From JBKEBQ01 sp047973225 (GTDB taxonomy: Bacteria; Bacillota_I; Bacilli_A; Erysipelotrichales; Erysipelotrichaceae), in assembly GCA_047973225.1 (NCBI GenBank), contig JBKEBQ010000027.1:7939-71938 (forward strand): a stretch of 64,000 bases of DNA, read 5' to 3'. The notes under the pieces were generated by a model, which was not told the DNA's origin, did no database searches, and was given only the letters and a program-made list of their open reading frames with translations. Positions 1-8,576 of the stretch are shown in pieces (positions within the stretch are counted from its first letter, which is position 1; each line of letters opens with the position of its first letter). Made by a program: the position numbers and the translations under genes.

Positions 1-87
1 CTGAAAGTATACGTTCATGACAATATTAAGGCCACGCAAGAATTGAATGACACTATAGACACACTATCCAAAGTAGGAAAAATGTAG
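1..87 (+). CDS. C-terminal end of an unrecognised protein (partial)
   Basis: Frame 1 is open from the window edge and ends in TAG at 85-87, giving 28 residues ending LSKVGKM. The fragment is hydrophilic and helix-like, and no motif can be recognised. A rho-independent terminator follows about 20 bases downstream, which supports a real gene end. No function is proposed. Confidence 0.55.
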   Translation: MKVYVHDNIKATQELNDTIDTLSKVGKM

Positions 88-106
88 GGCAATTAAAGTC
101 AAAGTA

Positions 107-139
107 TGAAAAAAAGCCTTTAAAATAAGGCTTTTTTTC
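107..139. terminator. Bidirectional terminator between upstream gene and tRNA array
   Basis: AAAAAGCCTT and AAGGCTTTTT form a short perfect stem with a loop of about 6 bases, and T-runs are available on both strands. It lies between the plus-strand gene ending at 87 and the 3' end of the minus-strand tRNA array, so it can serve both. Confidence 0.75.
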
Positions 140-144
140 TCAAA

Positions 145-220
145 TGGTGGTCCCGGTCGGAATCGAACCAACGACACAAGGATTTTCAGTCCTTTGCTCT
201 ACCGACTGAGCTACGGGACC
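145..220 (-). tRNA. tRNA-Phe (GAA)
   Basis: A 76-nt cloverleaf on the minus strand with an encoded CCA end. The anticodon loop CTGAAAA gives anticodon GAA. It is the last gene of a seven-tRNA array and is followed directly by the terminator at 107-139. Confidence 0.95.
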
Positions 221-223
221 ATT

Positions 224-300
<77 letters not shown>

Positions 301-324
301 ATGAATGTATTCAATTAAATATAA

Positions 325-415
325 TGGCGGAGGAACTGGGATTCGAACCCAGGCGCCAGTTTCCCGACCTACCGGTTTTCAAGACCGGACCCTTCAGCCA
401 CTTGGGTATTCCTCC
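325..415 (-). tRNA. tRNA-Ser (TGA)
   Basis: A 91-nt class II tRNA with a long variable arm and encoded CCA. The anticodon loop CTTGAAA gives TGA, decoding UCN serine codons. Confidence 0.94.
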
Positions 416-441
416 ATAAATATATTTATTTGAATCTTGAA

Positions 442-518
442 TGGTGGACCCTGTAGGACTCGAACCTACGACCCACCGGTTATGAGCCGGATGCTCTGAC
501 CAACTGAGCTAAGGGTCC
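442..518 (-). tRNA. tRNA with CAT anticodon, probably tRNA-Ile2 (lysidine type)
   Basis: A 77-nt cloverleaf with encoded CCA and anticodon CAT. The acceptor stem GGACCCT/AGGGTCC and the loop CTCATAA resemble bacterial tRNA-Ile2, whose C34 is converted to lysidine by TilS to read AUA. The array also holds a clear initiator and a second CAT tRNA that looks like elongator Met, so Ile2 is the best assignment. It is inferred from resemblance and not proven. Confidence 0.8.
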
Positions 519-540
519 AGCTCTATGCGCTTTTAAGAAA

Positions 541-617
541 TGGTGGCTGAAGTGAGACTCGAACTCACGACCTTCCGGGTATGAACCGGATGCTCTAGCC
601 AACTAAGCTACCCAGCC
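541..617 (-). tRNA. tRNA-Met (CAT), elongator
   Basis: A 77-nt cloverleaf with encoded CCA. The anticodon loop TTCATAC gives CAT. It lacks the initiator hallmarks, and the loop resembles Bacillus elongator tRNA-Met. Confidence 0.88.
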
Positions 618-632
618 GTTATTTTATTTTGA

Positions 633-709
633 TGGTCGGGAAGACAGGATTCGAACCTGCGACCCCCTGGTCCCAAACCAGGTGCACTACCAAGCTGTGC
701 TACTTCCCG
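633..709 (-). tRNA. tRNA-Pro (TGG)
   Basis: A 77-nt cloverleaf with encoded CCA. The anticodon loop TTTGGGA gives TGG. It is the second gene of the array in transcription order. Confidence 0.94.
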
Positions 710-719
710 GATAATAAAA

Positions 720-796
<77 letters not shown>

Positions 797-821
797 ATTT
801 GCATCTTTTCAGCGCTTAATC

Positions 822-850
822 ATAATACCAAACTTCATAACTCTTTGCAA
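822..850 (-). promoter_or_regulatory. Promoter of the seven-tRNA array
   Basis: On the minus strand TTGCAA (845-850) and TATTAT (822-827) are separated by exactly 17 bases, a good sigma-A promoter about 26 bases upstream of the first tRNA. Confidence 0.75.
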
Positions 851-980
851 GTACTTTTTCAGTATTCTTATAGAATATAAAATACCTATCTTCTTTGCTT
901 TCCTTAATATATGTCTTCTTTATAATGTCGTATTGCTTAAAATACAGGAATCCTTTAAACTATTCATAGAGGTATCTATT

Positions 981-1880
981 GTGCAATATATATTTATTAT
1001 TAATCCCCATGCTGGAAAAAAAGATCAAAGCCAACAACTACAACAAAAAATTTATAAAACATTTCAAAAAAATGAAGCAATTATCGTCAAAACTGAATAT
1101 GAAAAGCATGCCACGAAACTCGCACATGACTATGCTTTAAAGTTTTCAGAGCTCATCTTTGTCGTTTGTGGAGGAGATGGGACACTCAAAGAAGTCTTAG
1201 AAGGTGTTTATAAATTCCCACATGTTCGTTTAGCCATCTTTCCCATTGGTACCGGTAATGATTTTATTCGTTATTTTAAAACGCATACAATTGCTGACTT
1301 CTTAGATTTAAAAAAACTAAAACATGGATATGAATACAAAAGCGATATTTTAACTTGTGGTGATCAAGTATGCTTGAATATCGCCTCTGTGGGACTCGAC
1401 GCCATGGTCGTTGAGCGTGTTTCATATTGCAAGCGCATTCCTCTTATTTCTGGTTCTCTCGCCTATTATTTGGCTTTGTTTTTCTGCTTTTTGTCATCAA
1501 TTGCGTTCAAACAAACACTCATTATTGATAATAAAATAAAGATTCCTATGACTTCTTATGTATTTGTTGTCGTTGCCAATGGCAGCTATTATGGTGGTGG
1601 TTTTCATCCTACTCCCATGGCAAATATGCAAGATGGCGTCTTAAATGTCCTTACGATTTCATCACTATCGAGGTTTAACATTATAAAGCTCATGAACAAA
1701 TACAAAACAGGTGAACATTTGTCTTATGACTTTGTAAAATGTTATGAATGTGAAACCATTCAAATCCTTGGTGATGATAAGGTAGTCCTCAATATGGATG
1801 GTGAAACTACGAAATTAAAAAATCCTATTTTATCCATTAAAAAAAAGGCTATCACGCTTATTCTTCCTGCAAAAGAATAA
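981..1880 (+). CDS. Diacylglycerol kinase / YegS-family lipid kinase
   Basis: A 299-residue member of the DAGK catalytic family, which phosphorylates diacylglycerol or related lipids using ATP at the membrane. The N-terminus opens with the beta-strand and NPHAGK motif, then GGDGTLKEV and IGTGNDF form the nucleotide-binding core, and a typical YegS/DgkB C-terminal beta domain follows. The open frame extends upstream into the tRNA-Arg gene, so that start cannot be real. A GTG at 981 has AGAGG eight bases upstream and directly precedes the conserved first strand, so it is chosen. Family length (about 300) agrees. Whether the substrate is diacylglycerol (DgkB role in lipoteichoic acid turnover) or another lipid cannot be read from sequence. 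Confidence 0.85.
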   Translation: MQYIFIINPHAGKKDQSQQLQQKIYKTFQKNEAIIVKTEYEKHATKLAHDYALKFSELIFVVCGGDGTLKEVLEGVYKFPHVRLAIFPIGTGNDFIRYFKTHTIADFLDLKKLKHGYEYKSDILTCGDQVCLNIASVGLDAMVVERVSYCKRIPLISGSLAYYLALFFCFLSSIAFKQTLIIDNKIKIPMTSYVFVVVANGSYYGGGFHPTPMANMQDGVLNVLTISSLSRFNIIKLMNKYKTGEHLSYDFVKCYECETIQILGDDKVVLNMDGETTKLKNPILSIKKKAITLILPAKE

Positions 1881-1904
1881 CTGTTCTATCCGTAAAATTT
1901 GTAG

Positions 1905-1910
1905 TATAAT
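1905..1910 (+). promoter_or_regulatory. -10 element of the tRNA-Leu promoter
   Basis: A perfect TATAAT lies 10 bases before the tRNA-Leu gene. The -35 position carries only a weak TGTTCT. It probably also serves the lipoprotein gene just downstream, since nothing separates the two. Confidence 0.6.
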
Positions 1911-1920
1911 GAATTTACGT

Positions 1921-2006
1921 GCTGGAGTGGTGGAATGGCAGACACGCTACCTTGAGGGGGTAGTGGGTGTATACCCGTGAGAGTTCAAATCTCTTCTCCA
2001 GCACCA
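1921..2006 (+). tRNA. tRNA-Leu (GAG)
   Basis: An 86-nt class II tRNA with a long variable arm and encoded CCA. The anticodon loop CTTGAGG gives GAG. It stands alone on the plus strand, 40 bases after the lipid kinase gene. Confidence 0.94.
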
Positions 2007-2032
2007 TTAATTGAATTTATTAGGAGTCAGAA

Positions 2033-2470
2033 ATGAAAAATTCACAGATTATACTCATCGTTCTCATTCTCTTATTTACAAGTGCTTGTGCCTCACAAGA
2101 AACTGCGTCTTCTAAGTTTTGTAGTTATCGGAATGAAGAATTATATTACGAAATTACGCTTACATATGAGAATGACATCATCACTAAAAAAACTGCAAAA
2201 ACCGATATTGACTATATCGCAAAAGGTATGAGTAAGGAAATATTTGAAGCAAGTTTAGCTACGCAACAAGGGGATAAACTTAATGAATATACAGGAGTTA
2301 CATTCAAATCATATTTTAAAGATGCTTTGTATCATGAATCTTTAACAATTGATTTTAAAAAGATTAGCGAAGAGGATTTAATAAGCTTGGGCTATAGTGT
2401 GAATGATGATTTTTATTCCCTATCCAAAAACATAAAAGCTTACGAAGAACAAGGAGCTACTTGTAAGTAG
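2033..2470 (+). CDS. Small lipoprotein, DUF1307/YehR-like
   Basis: A 145-residue protein with a lipoprotein signal peptide: positive N-terminus, hydrophobic stretch, and lipobox TSAC ending at about Cys19. The mature part is a small polar domain beginning with FCSYRN and ending GATCK, resembling the DUF1307 (YehR) family of secreted lipoproteins of unknown role. AGGAG seven bases upstream supports the ATG. It lies immediately after tRNA-Leu and is followed by a strong terminator. A second lipoprotein at 8115-8576 has the same layout (lipobox, early Cys, final Cys) and may be a paralogue. Confidence 0.7.
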   Translation: MKNSQIILIVLILLFTSACASQETASSKFCSYRNEELYYEITLTYENDIITKKTAKTDIDYIAKGMSKEIFEASLATQQGDKLNEYTGVTFKSYFKDALYHESLTIDFKKISEEDLISLGYSVNDDFYSLSKNIKAYEEQGATCK

Positions 2471-2612
2471 TTTCTTGTTTGTGCTCACATAGTTTCACAA
2501 ACCAATCCTATATTTATCTGATGTTAAAAAGTTATAGTATATATGTAAGGAAATATCCTTGCTGTATGTATCCCTATTACATACATATCTTTCCCCTTAT
2601 ATATAAACACAG

Positions 2613-2655
2613 AAGAAAAAACGTGCAACATATTATATATTGCACGTTTTTTCTT
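2613..2655. terminator. Bidirectional terminator
   Basis: A 15-bp perfect stem (AAGAAAAAACGTGCA with its complement) around a 13-base AT loop, with T-runs on both strands. It separates the plus-strand lipoprotein gene from the minus-strand mutY/NUDIX genes. The rest of 2471-2711 shows no credible gene. Confidence 0.88.
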
Positions 2656-2711
2656 ATCTTTAAGTCTTGTTCTATATTCTTAAGTGCTGTGTTTTTAAAT
2701 ACGCTTTGCTT

Positions 2712-3270
2712 TTATAGCTTTCGTGTTTTTTGCAATAATTTTTTATAGATAGGAATCATCGCTTTTTCTTTATTCATATGCAATACTTGTTCGCAATCAA
2801 ACCATGCCACAGATTTATTTTCTTGTGTGTGAATGGTAAGGGTATCTTTTTGATCTGCCTCAAACACATAAGTCACATTGATATGCTTGTGTGATGGCAC
2901 CAGCACTCCGTTTTTTTTGATGCGCTTTCACATTTAATATTTCAAAACTAAATATATCCTTTTGTAAAAGATGCACTTTGCATAAGCCACTTTCTTCTAT
3001 AATTTCTTGATATATAACATCTAGGGCATTGGGATTTCCATCCAAATGCCCACCTAGCCATGTAAAACTTTGGTATTGTTTATGATAAGCTAATAACACT
3101 TTTTCCTTTGCAACATTCACAATCCATGCTGATACACTAAAATGGTAATCTATATTCGCTCTTGTAAGAAGCTGCGTCTCTTCCCTTATAAGCTTATGAT
3201 ACTGTTCATAATCGCCAATTTCTTGCGCATTTTCAGGTTGATATTTTTGTAGTGCTTCCTCTATATTCAT
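2712..3270 (-). pseudogene. NUDIX hydrolase gene with a frameshift
   Basis: Two adjacent frames together encode one NUDIX hydrolase of about 185 residues. The first part (from 3270) carries WLGGHLDGNPN and QEIIEESGL, a divergent NUDIX box of the GGHADG subgroup. It then runs into an A8 homopolymer (2911-2918 on the plus strand). Reading continues sensibly only in another frame, giving VLVPSHKHINVTYVFEAD to the stop at 2712. An A7 run would restore one frame. The start at 3270 has GGGG eight bases upstream and sits just inside the end of mutY, so the two are translationally coupled. It may be a true mutation, a phase-variable tract, or a sequencing error. Confidence 0.8.
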
Positions 3271-3271
3271 G

Positions 3272-4309
3272 CTATTTTCCCCAATATTCATAAAGTGCAT
3301 CTTTGTACTCCTTAAATGCACTTGGAACAGCATAGCAATCTTGCATTTCTTGATAGTTAACAAGACCTGACATATCCGCATCCCCCATTTCGATCATATA
3401 TCCTTCCATTTGCCATTCAATATGCGTAAAAAGATGCTTCGACCGGCTTAATTTTTTTATTTTAAAAGCTTTTGGAAATTTTTCATGTAATTGTTTTTTT
3501 GTATAAAATCCTTGTAGAGACGGAAATTCATACATGTCGGCAAGCAATCCTGTACTTGCTCGTTTTTGTAGGCGCACCTGCTTATCGTATACGCAAATAA
3601 GAATGGTCTTCTTTTCTACTTTACGCATTTTTTTTGCTTTTTTAATTGGTAAAGATTGTGCTTTTCCGTCTTTATATCCTTGACAGTGTTTCATTAATGG
3701 ACAAATATTACAACGCGGAATAGCATTGGGGACGCATACAAGTGCCCCAATTTCCATAAGTGCTTGATTGAATGCGTCAGGACGATCTGAAGGAATATAT
3801 TCATAAATTATACTTTGAAACTTCTTTTTTGTCGCTTCTTTTAAAACGTCATCTTCACTCATCAACAAACGCGAGAAGACCCGCAATACATTCCCATCAA
3901 CCGCCGCTACAACTTCTTTATATGCGATCGATGCAATCGCACCTGCTGTATATGTCCCAATACCAGGAAGACGCAAAAGCTCATCATACGTTGCTGGCAA
4001 TGTTCCGTTATACTTTTCTACACATATTTGCGCACACTTTTTCATATTGCGCACACGATTATAATATCCAAGTCCCTCCCATTGTTTATAAAGTTCATCA
4101 TCATTTGCAAGTGCAAGTGATGCCATACTTGGAAAACGCTTGAGAAAGCGCTGATAGTAAGCTTTAACCGCCTCAACTCGTGTTTGTTGAAGCATAATTT
4201 CGCTCACCCAAACATGATAGGGAGTCGGATGACTTCGCCAAGGTAGTTCCCTTGCATTATCGTCATACCACATTAATAAATCCTGCGTGAATGCTTTTTT
4301 ATTTTCCAT
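3272..4309 (-). CDS. mutY: A/G-specific adenine DNA glycosylase MutY
   Basis: 345 residues. MutY removes adenine mispaired with 8-oxoguanine. Visible are LPWR near residue 24, the helix-hairpin-helix LPGIGTYTAGA with the following catalytic Asp in AAVDGNVLRV, and a [4Fe-4S] loop with spacing C-x7-C-x2-C-x5-C. The first gap is one residue longer than the common x6. The C-terminal third is the NUDIX-like 8-oxoG recognition domain. Its stop at 3272 overlaps the start of a NUDIX hydrolase, a fitting partner if that enzyme cleans oxidised nucleotides. Confidence 0.95.
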   Translation of the reverse strand: MENKKAFTQDLLMWYDDNARELPWRSHPTPYHVWVSEIMLQQTRVEAVKAYYQRFLKRFPSMASLALANDDELYKQWEGLGYYNRVRNMKKCAQICVEKYNGTLPATYDELLRLPGIGTYTAGAIASIAYKEVVAAVDGNVLRVFSRLLMSEDDVLKEATKKKFQSIIYEYIPSDRPDAFNQALMEIGALVCVPNAIPRCNICPLMKHCQGYKDGKAQSLPIKKAKKMRKVEKKTILICVYDKQVRLQKRASTGLLADMYEFPSLQGFYTKKQLHEKFPKAFKIKKLSRSKHLFTHIEWQMEGYMIEMGDADMSGLVNYQEMQDCYAVPSAFKEYKDALYEYWGK

Positions 4310-4361
4310 CTTTTTTATTATATCATGTCCTCCTATTTCCTCAATCTTTTACCTCTAAATC

Positions 4362-4391
4362 AAAAAACAAAGACGAGTATCTTTGTTTTTT
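4362..4391 (-). terminator. Terminator of the nrdAB operon
   Basis: AAAAAACAAAGA and TCTTTGTTTTTT form a 12-bp stem with a 6-base loop. The hairpin touches the nrdB stop codon. It separates nrdAB from mutY. Confidence 0.8.
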
Positions 4392-5440
4392 TATAAATCA
4401 TCAACAAGCGCACTAGCTTTTGCATATGCACTTGATCTTGCCTCAAAGAAGTCGGTTTTCACCAAATTTGCATTGGAATACATACTCACCCATTCCATAC
4501 TATCTGGTTCTTCTTCATAACCCTCGTACAGTAATCCAAAATTAATCCCCGTACTTCTAAGGTTTCCCAAGTACATAATATAATCAGATATCATTTGCAT
4601 CGTAAGTCCCTCAATACGATCCCCCAAAACATACGCTCCCCAGGCAATTTCTTGACGTACACCTTCACGCATCATCTCTTTATATTCTTCAATCTTTTCT
4701 TCACTAAACAATTCAGGTTGTTCTTTTTGAAGTTCTAAAATAATATTTCTAAACAACCATAAATGCGTATTTTCGTCTCGATTGATATAACGAATTTCTT
4801 GGACAGAGCCAGGCATTTTTCCCATCCTCCCTAAATTATAGAAAAACATAAACCCTGAATAGAAATAGATACCTTCTAGTATATAATTTGCCATCATCGT
4901 CTTTACCAAATGATAGCTATCTTGATGTTCTTGAAAGTCATTGTATAAATCACCAATGAATTTATTCCTCTTTAAAAGATGTTCATCGTCTTTCCATTGA
5001 TACAAAATTTCACTGCGTTCTTCAGGTGAACAAATGGTATCCAACATATACGAATAACTTTGCGAGTGAATTGCTTCTTGAAATGCTTGGATCGTCAAAC
5101 AAAGATTTACTTCATTCGCACTGATATATTCCGCAACATTCGGAAGATTGGCAGTTTGAATACTATCTAAGAAAATTAAAAACGATAAAATTTTATCATA
5201 TGCTGTCTTTTCATCAATATGTAAATTGCGATAATCTTTTACATCCTGATTCATATTGATCTCTTCGGGAACCCAAAAATTATTCATGGCTTGACGATAC
5301 CAATCCGATACCCATGTATACTTCATATTATTAAAATCATTTAAATTTGTTGTATTTCCATTAATCATTCTACGATCTCTAACGTCGATATCACCATGTT
5401 CATTGAATAATGCTTTTTTCTTTAAATTAAATTTACTCAT
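4391..5440 (-). CDS. nrdB: Ribonucleoside-diphosphate reductase, small (radical) subunit
   Basis: 349 residues. It houses the diiron-tyrosyl radical cofactor for class I ribonucleotide reduction. Metal ligands and radical site are intact: Asp in FLIFLDSIQ, the E-x2-H-x3-Y set in EAIHSQSY (Tyr is the radical position), Glu in ILEGIYFYSGF, and E/H in RDENTHLWLF. AAGGAGG precedes the ATG. It lies 12 bases after the large-subunit gene. A terminator overlaps its stop codon. No nrdI or nrdH is seen nearby, in keeping with a class Ia-type enzyme. Confidence 0.95.
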   Translation of the reverse strand: MSKFNLKKKALFNEHGDIDVRDRRMINGNTTNLNDFNNMKYTWVSDWYRQAMNNFWVPEEINMNQDVKDYRNLHIDEKTAYDKILSFLIFLDSIQTANLPNVAEYISANEVNLCLTIQAFQEAIHSQSYSYMLDTICSPEERSEILYQWKDDEHLLKRNKFIGDLYNDFQEHQDSYHLVKTMMANYILEGIYFYSGFMFFYNLGRMGKMPGSVQEIRYINRDENTHLWLFRNIILELQKEQPELFSEEKIEEYKEMMREGVRQEIAWGAYVLGDRIEGLTMQMISDYIMYLGNLRSTGINFGLLYEGYEEEPDSMEWVSMYSNANLVKTDFFEARSSAYAKASALVDDL

Positions 5441-5452
5441 GCCGTCCTCCTT

Positions 5453-7972
5453 TTATGACGCACAGGATTCACATTCTTCTACCTCTAATGCCTTCCCTCT
5501 TACATAATATATTGTTTTTACACCCAACTCCCAAGCCTGCATATATAGATTTAAAAGTTGTTTTAATGAATATTCATTTGTTATATATAAATTTAGAGAC
5601 TGTGCTTGGTCAATATGGTGTTGGCGCACACCAGCTGCTCGAACAACCCATGTTTGATCAATATTATGCGCATTTTTATACAACCAAAACGTCTCTGTAT
5701 TCAAATTAGGCGCTACTCTAGCAATCATACTGCCTTTTTTTTCTTCTAGAAAATATTTATTCATAATAGGATCAACAGATGCTGTCGTCGCTGCAATAAT
5801 GGATGTCGAACTAGTTGGCGCAATCGCCATTAAATATGCATTCCGCATGCCCTTTTTATGCACTTCCTCTTTTAATTTTAACCAACGAGATTGTGTGTAA
5901 TTACGCTTTTCAAAATAGGCTCCATTATCCCAATCACTTCCTTTATATTTTGCATAAGTTCCTTTTTCTTGAGCAAGTTTCATACTGGCTTCAATTGTGT
6001 AATACGCAATATTCTCATACACTTCATCAACAAATTCTAAATGTTCCTCACTTTCGAAGGCAATGCCATGATTTGCCAACATGTGATGATACCCACTTGT
6101 ACCCAGACCAATTGCTCGATACTTTTGATTTGTAATTTTAGCATATGGGGTTGGATAATAATTTAGATCAATAACATTATCTAGTGCTCTCACTACGACA
6201 TGAATAATGTGTTGTAAAGCATTTTGATCGCTAACTTTGATATTTCCCAAAATTAAAGATGCTAAATTACACACCACAAAATCTCCTGCTAACGAGCGTT
6301 CAACCACAATGTCTTCACCATCAACTTCTATAACCTCTTTTGGCAATAATTCTATTGCACTCATGTTTTGAGCAATTTCCGTACAAAGATTTGAACAGTA
6401 AATAATACCATCATGTGCATTGGGGTTCATGCGATTCACATGATCACGATTAAATGTAAAAGGGGTTCCTGTTTCTACTGCTGATTTCAAAATCAAACGA
6501 ACAAGCTCTTTTATTTTTATAACACGTTTGGAAATTTTAGGATCTCGGACACAGTCCCAATACTTCTCTTCCCAGTCTTTTCCATAAGCATCTTCAATTG
6601 CATAACCTTTTACACTCACCACTTCATGTGGATCCATTAAATACCAATCTGCTTCCATATCTTGTTTTACCATCTTCCAAAACAAATCAGGATAACAAAT
6701 ACCTGGAAAAATATCATGTGCTTTCATACGATCATCTCCGTTATTTGTGCGCAGATTCAAAAATTCAGGTAAATCTTTATGCCAAGCATCCAAATACACC
6801 GCTGCTGCTCCTTGGCGCATGCCCAATTGGTCAACTGCTGTTGCAGTATCATTCACCAACTTAATCCAGCGAATCACGCCTCCTGCTACCCCTTGAAAGC
6901 CACGGATATCAGAGCCAATCGCACGTACTTTTCCAAAATACATACCCATGCCTCCACCAAATTTTGATACTTGCGCAAAATTATCAATACTCTTATAAAT
7001 TCCACTAAGTGAATCTGCTATGGTATCAATAAAACAAGAAGAGAGTTGATGATATGGTTTGCGTGCATTCGACATGGTTGGGGTTGCCATGGTAACTTGC
7101 AATTGACTTAAGATATCATAGATAGCTTTTGCCCAAAATACTTTATTTTCTCGTTCTGGGATTGCTAAATGCATAGCAATTCCCATAAACATTTCTTGCG
7201 TTTTTTCAAGTAAGACATGATCATTGCTACGAATTAAATAGCGTTTCATAACCAATTCCAAACCGCTATACGTAAATAAATGATTACGTTCCAGTTTTAA
7301 GTATGCTTCCAATTCAGAAATTTCATTATCATCATAGGCTTCGCGAATATACGTCCCATAATATCCTTCCTGTTCTAAATATTGGATTTTTTTGGCAAAA
7401 TTATCAATACCTAAGACTTGCATACGTGCATCAATTTTGGTGTGGATATCGTATGTCAAAAAACGTGCAGCAATATATTCCCATTTTGGGGCTTCTTTGC
7501 TAATCAGTTCAACACTTGCCTTCATCAGCATCGACACTCGCTCATCTTCACTCATATTTTCTTTCATAAAGGATGAAAATTTAGCCAACAATAGTTTTAA
7601 CGAATAGGATTCTTCTTGAAAATCTTTTTGGATTGCGTGCATTACTTGCAACAATCTTTCATCATGAAAAAATGTATGAAAAGAATGCAAAACTTCACGA
7701 TTTTCAGCATGCTTTGAACGATATAAAATATAGCTTTTTGCTTCCTTAAAATATTGATGTTCCATGAGTTTCTCTTCGACTTTATCTTGGATCATCTCAA
7801 CGCTTACAATTCCTTGACAATTACCAACAAACGCTTCTATTTCACATAGAATGTGTTGTAGTTTTACCTCATCAATAAAACTATCAACACTTTTAAAAGC
7901 AGCGTGAATGGCTGCTTCTATTTTTATACTTTGATACATCTGTATCGATTTATCTCGTTTTTGAATATTCAT
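5453..7972 (-). CDS. nrdA: Ribonucleoside-diphosphate reductase, large (catalytic) subunit
   Basis: 839 residues. It reduces ribonucleotides to deoxyribonucleotides together with the neighbouring small subunit. An ATP-cone occupies roughly residues 1-95 and would give dATP feedback control. The barrel follows with the redox Cys in SSCFIDT, the radical Cys in SNLCTEI, the partner Cys in VVCNLASL, and a C-terminal CESC thiol pair for thioredoxin. Its length and cone fit NrdA more than the shorter NrdE. An upstream ATG at 7987 lacks a ribosome site, whereas the ATG at 7972 has AAAGG seven bases before it, so 7972 is preferred. No NrdR box is obvious upstream. Confidence 0.94.
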   Translation of the reverse strand: MNIQKRDKSIQMYQSIKIEAAIHAAFKSVDSFIDEVKLQHILCEIEAFVGNCQGIVSVEMIQDKVEEKLMEHQYFKEAKSYILYRSKHAENREVLHSFHTFFHDERLLQVMHAIQKDFQEESYSLKLLLAKFSSFMKENMSEDERVSMLMKASVELISKEAPKWEYIAARFLTYDIHTKIDARMQVLGIDNFAKKIQYLEQEGYYGTYIREAYDDNEISELEAYLKLERNHLFTYSGLELVMKRYLIRSNDHVLLEKTQEMFMGIAMHLAIPERENKVFWAKAIYDILSQLQVTMATPTMSNARKPYHQLSSCFIDTIADSLSGIYKSIDNFAQVSKFGGGMGMYFGKVRAIGSDIRGFQGVAGGVIRWIKLVNDTATAVDQLGMRQGAAAVYLDAWHKDLPEFLNLRTNNGDDRMKAHDIFPGICYPDLFWKMVKQDMEADWYLMDPHEVVSVKGYAIEDAYGKDWEEKYWDCVRDPKISKRVIKIKELVRLILKSAVETGTPFTFNRDHVNRMNPNAHDGIIYCSNLCTEIAQNMSAIELLPKEVIEVDGEDIVVERSLAGDFVVCNLASLILGNIKVSDQNALQHIIHVVVRALDNVIDLNYYPTPYAKITNQKYRAIGLGTSGYHHMLANHGIAFESEEHLEFVDEVYENIAYYTIEASMKLAQEKGTYAKYKGSDWDNGAYFEKRNYTQSRWLKLKEEVHKKGMRNAYLMAIAPTSSTSIIAATTASVDPIMNKYFLEEKKGSMIARVAPNLNTETFWLYKNAHNIDQTWVVRAAGVRQHHIDQAQSLNLYITNEYSLKQLLNLYMQAWELGVKTIYYVRGKALEVEECESCAS

Positions 7973-8114
7973 AATAATACCTTTCATAATAATGTAAGTA
8001 TACAGGACTGTCCTTTTGTAGACTAGAAGACTGCCTGAAAAATGAATGCCTAATTTTCAGAAAGGGAATAACCTTTTTTCTAAAAATATGAGAAAACAAA
8101 ACCGTACCAACAAT

Positions 8115-8576
8115 TTAACGTTGATCACTTACCAATTCATCACACGCATACCCCTTTTCACGCATCATAGTATAAAAAGTTTTCGCACTTTGAAAAGCCT
8201 CCTCCTCAACATCAAAAGGAAACAACGATAAAGGATCTCCTTTTAAATTATACGCATCATAGTCAATACTTACCGTCTTCATAAGCAAACGATCACTATC
8301 GCTCATCTCGCTTACAATTCCTTTATACTTGTTTTCAATAGCAACGCGTTTCCTCATCTCATTTACTTTTATTTTATATTCCGCATCACTCAAACTGCGA
8401 TAATCATAATTTTCTAGGCGTTCAATATCTTGGATATGGGCTTGACGATATCGCATTTGGAACGTTATGTTTTTTTGTGAATTGATATTACACAAAGAGA
8501 TATTCGTATCGAAATACGCACAGGCTTGTAAGAAAACAAGGGTTATAGCAATGCATGTAATGGTTATTTTTTTCAT
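8115..8576 (-). CDS. Lipoprotein at the end of the teichoic acid operon
   Basis: 153 residues. A lipoprotein signal peptide with lipobox LQAC is followed by a charged, helical mature domain with an early Cys (SLCNINS) and a late Cys (YACDE). I do not recognise a named family with certainty. Size and cysteine layout match the DUF1307-like lipoprotein at 2033-2470. The ATG overlaps the stop of the preceding glycerophosphotransferase (ATGA), and GGGAG lies seven bases upstream, so it is translationally coupled to teichoic acid genes. A role in envelope assembly is inference only. Confidence 0.7.
   Translation of the reverse strand: MKKITITCIAITLVFLQACAYFDTNISLCNINSQKNITFQMRYRQAHIQDIERLENYDYRSLSDAEYKIKVNEMRKRVAIENKYKGIVSEMSDSDRLLMKTVSIDYDAYNLKGDPLSLFPFDVEEEAFQSAKTFYTMMREKGYACDELVSDQR

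Noticed and set aside
2479..2748. Plus-strand ORF of 89 residues
   Set aside because: Low-complexity aromatic/Cys composition, no ribosome site, and it spans a strong terminator hairpin.
8034..8062. CTGAAAA/TTTTCAG inverted repeat before nrdA as a terminator
   Set aside because: No T-run follows on either strand and the stem is short, so a terminator or operator role is not supported.
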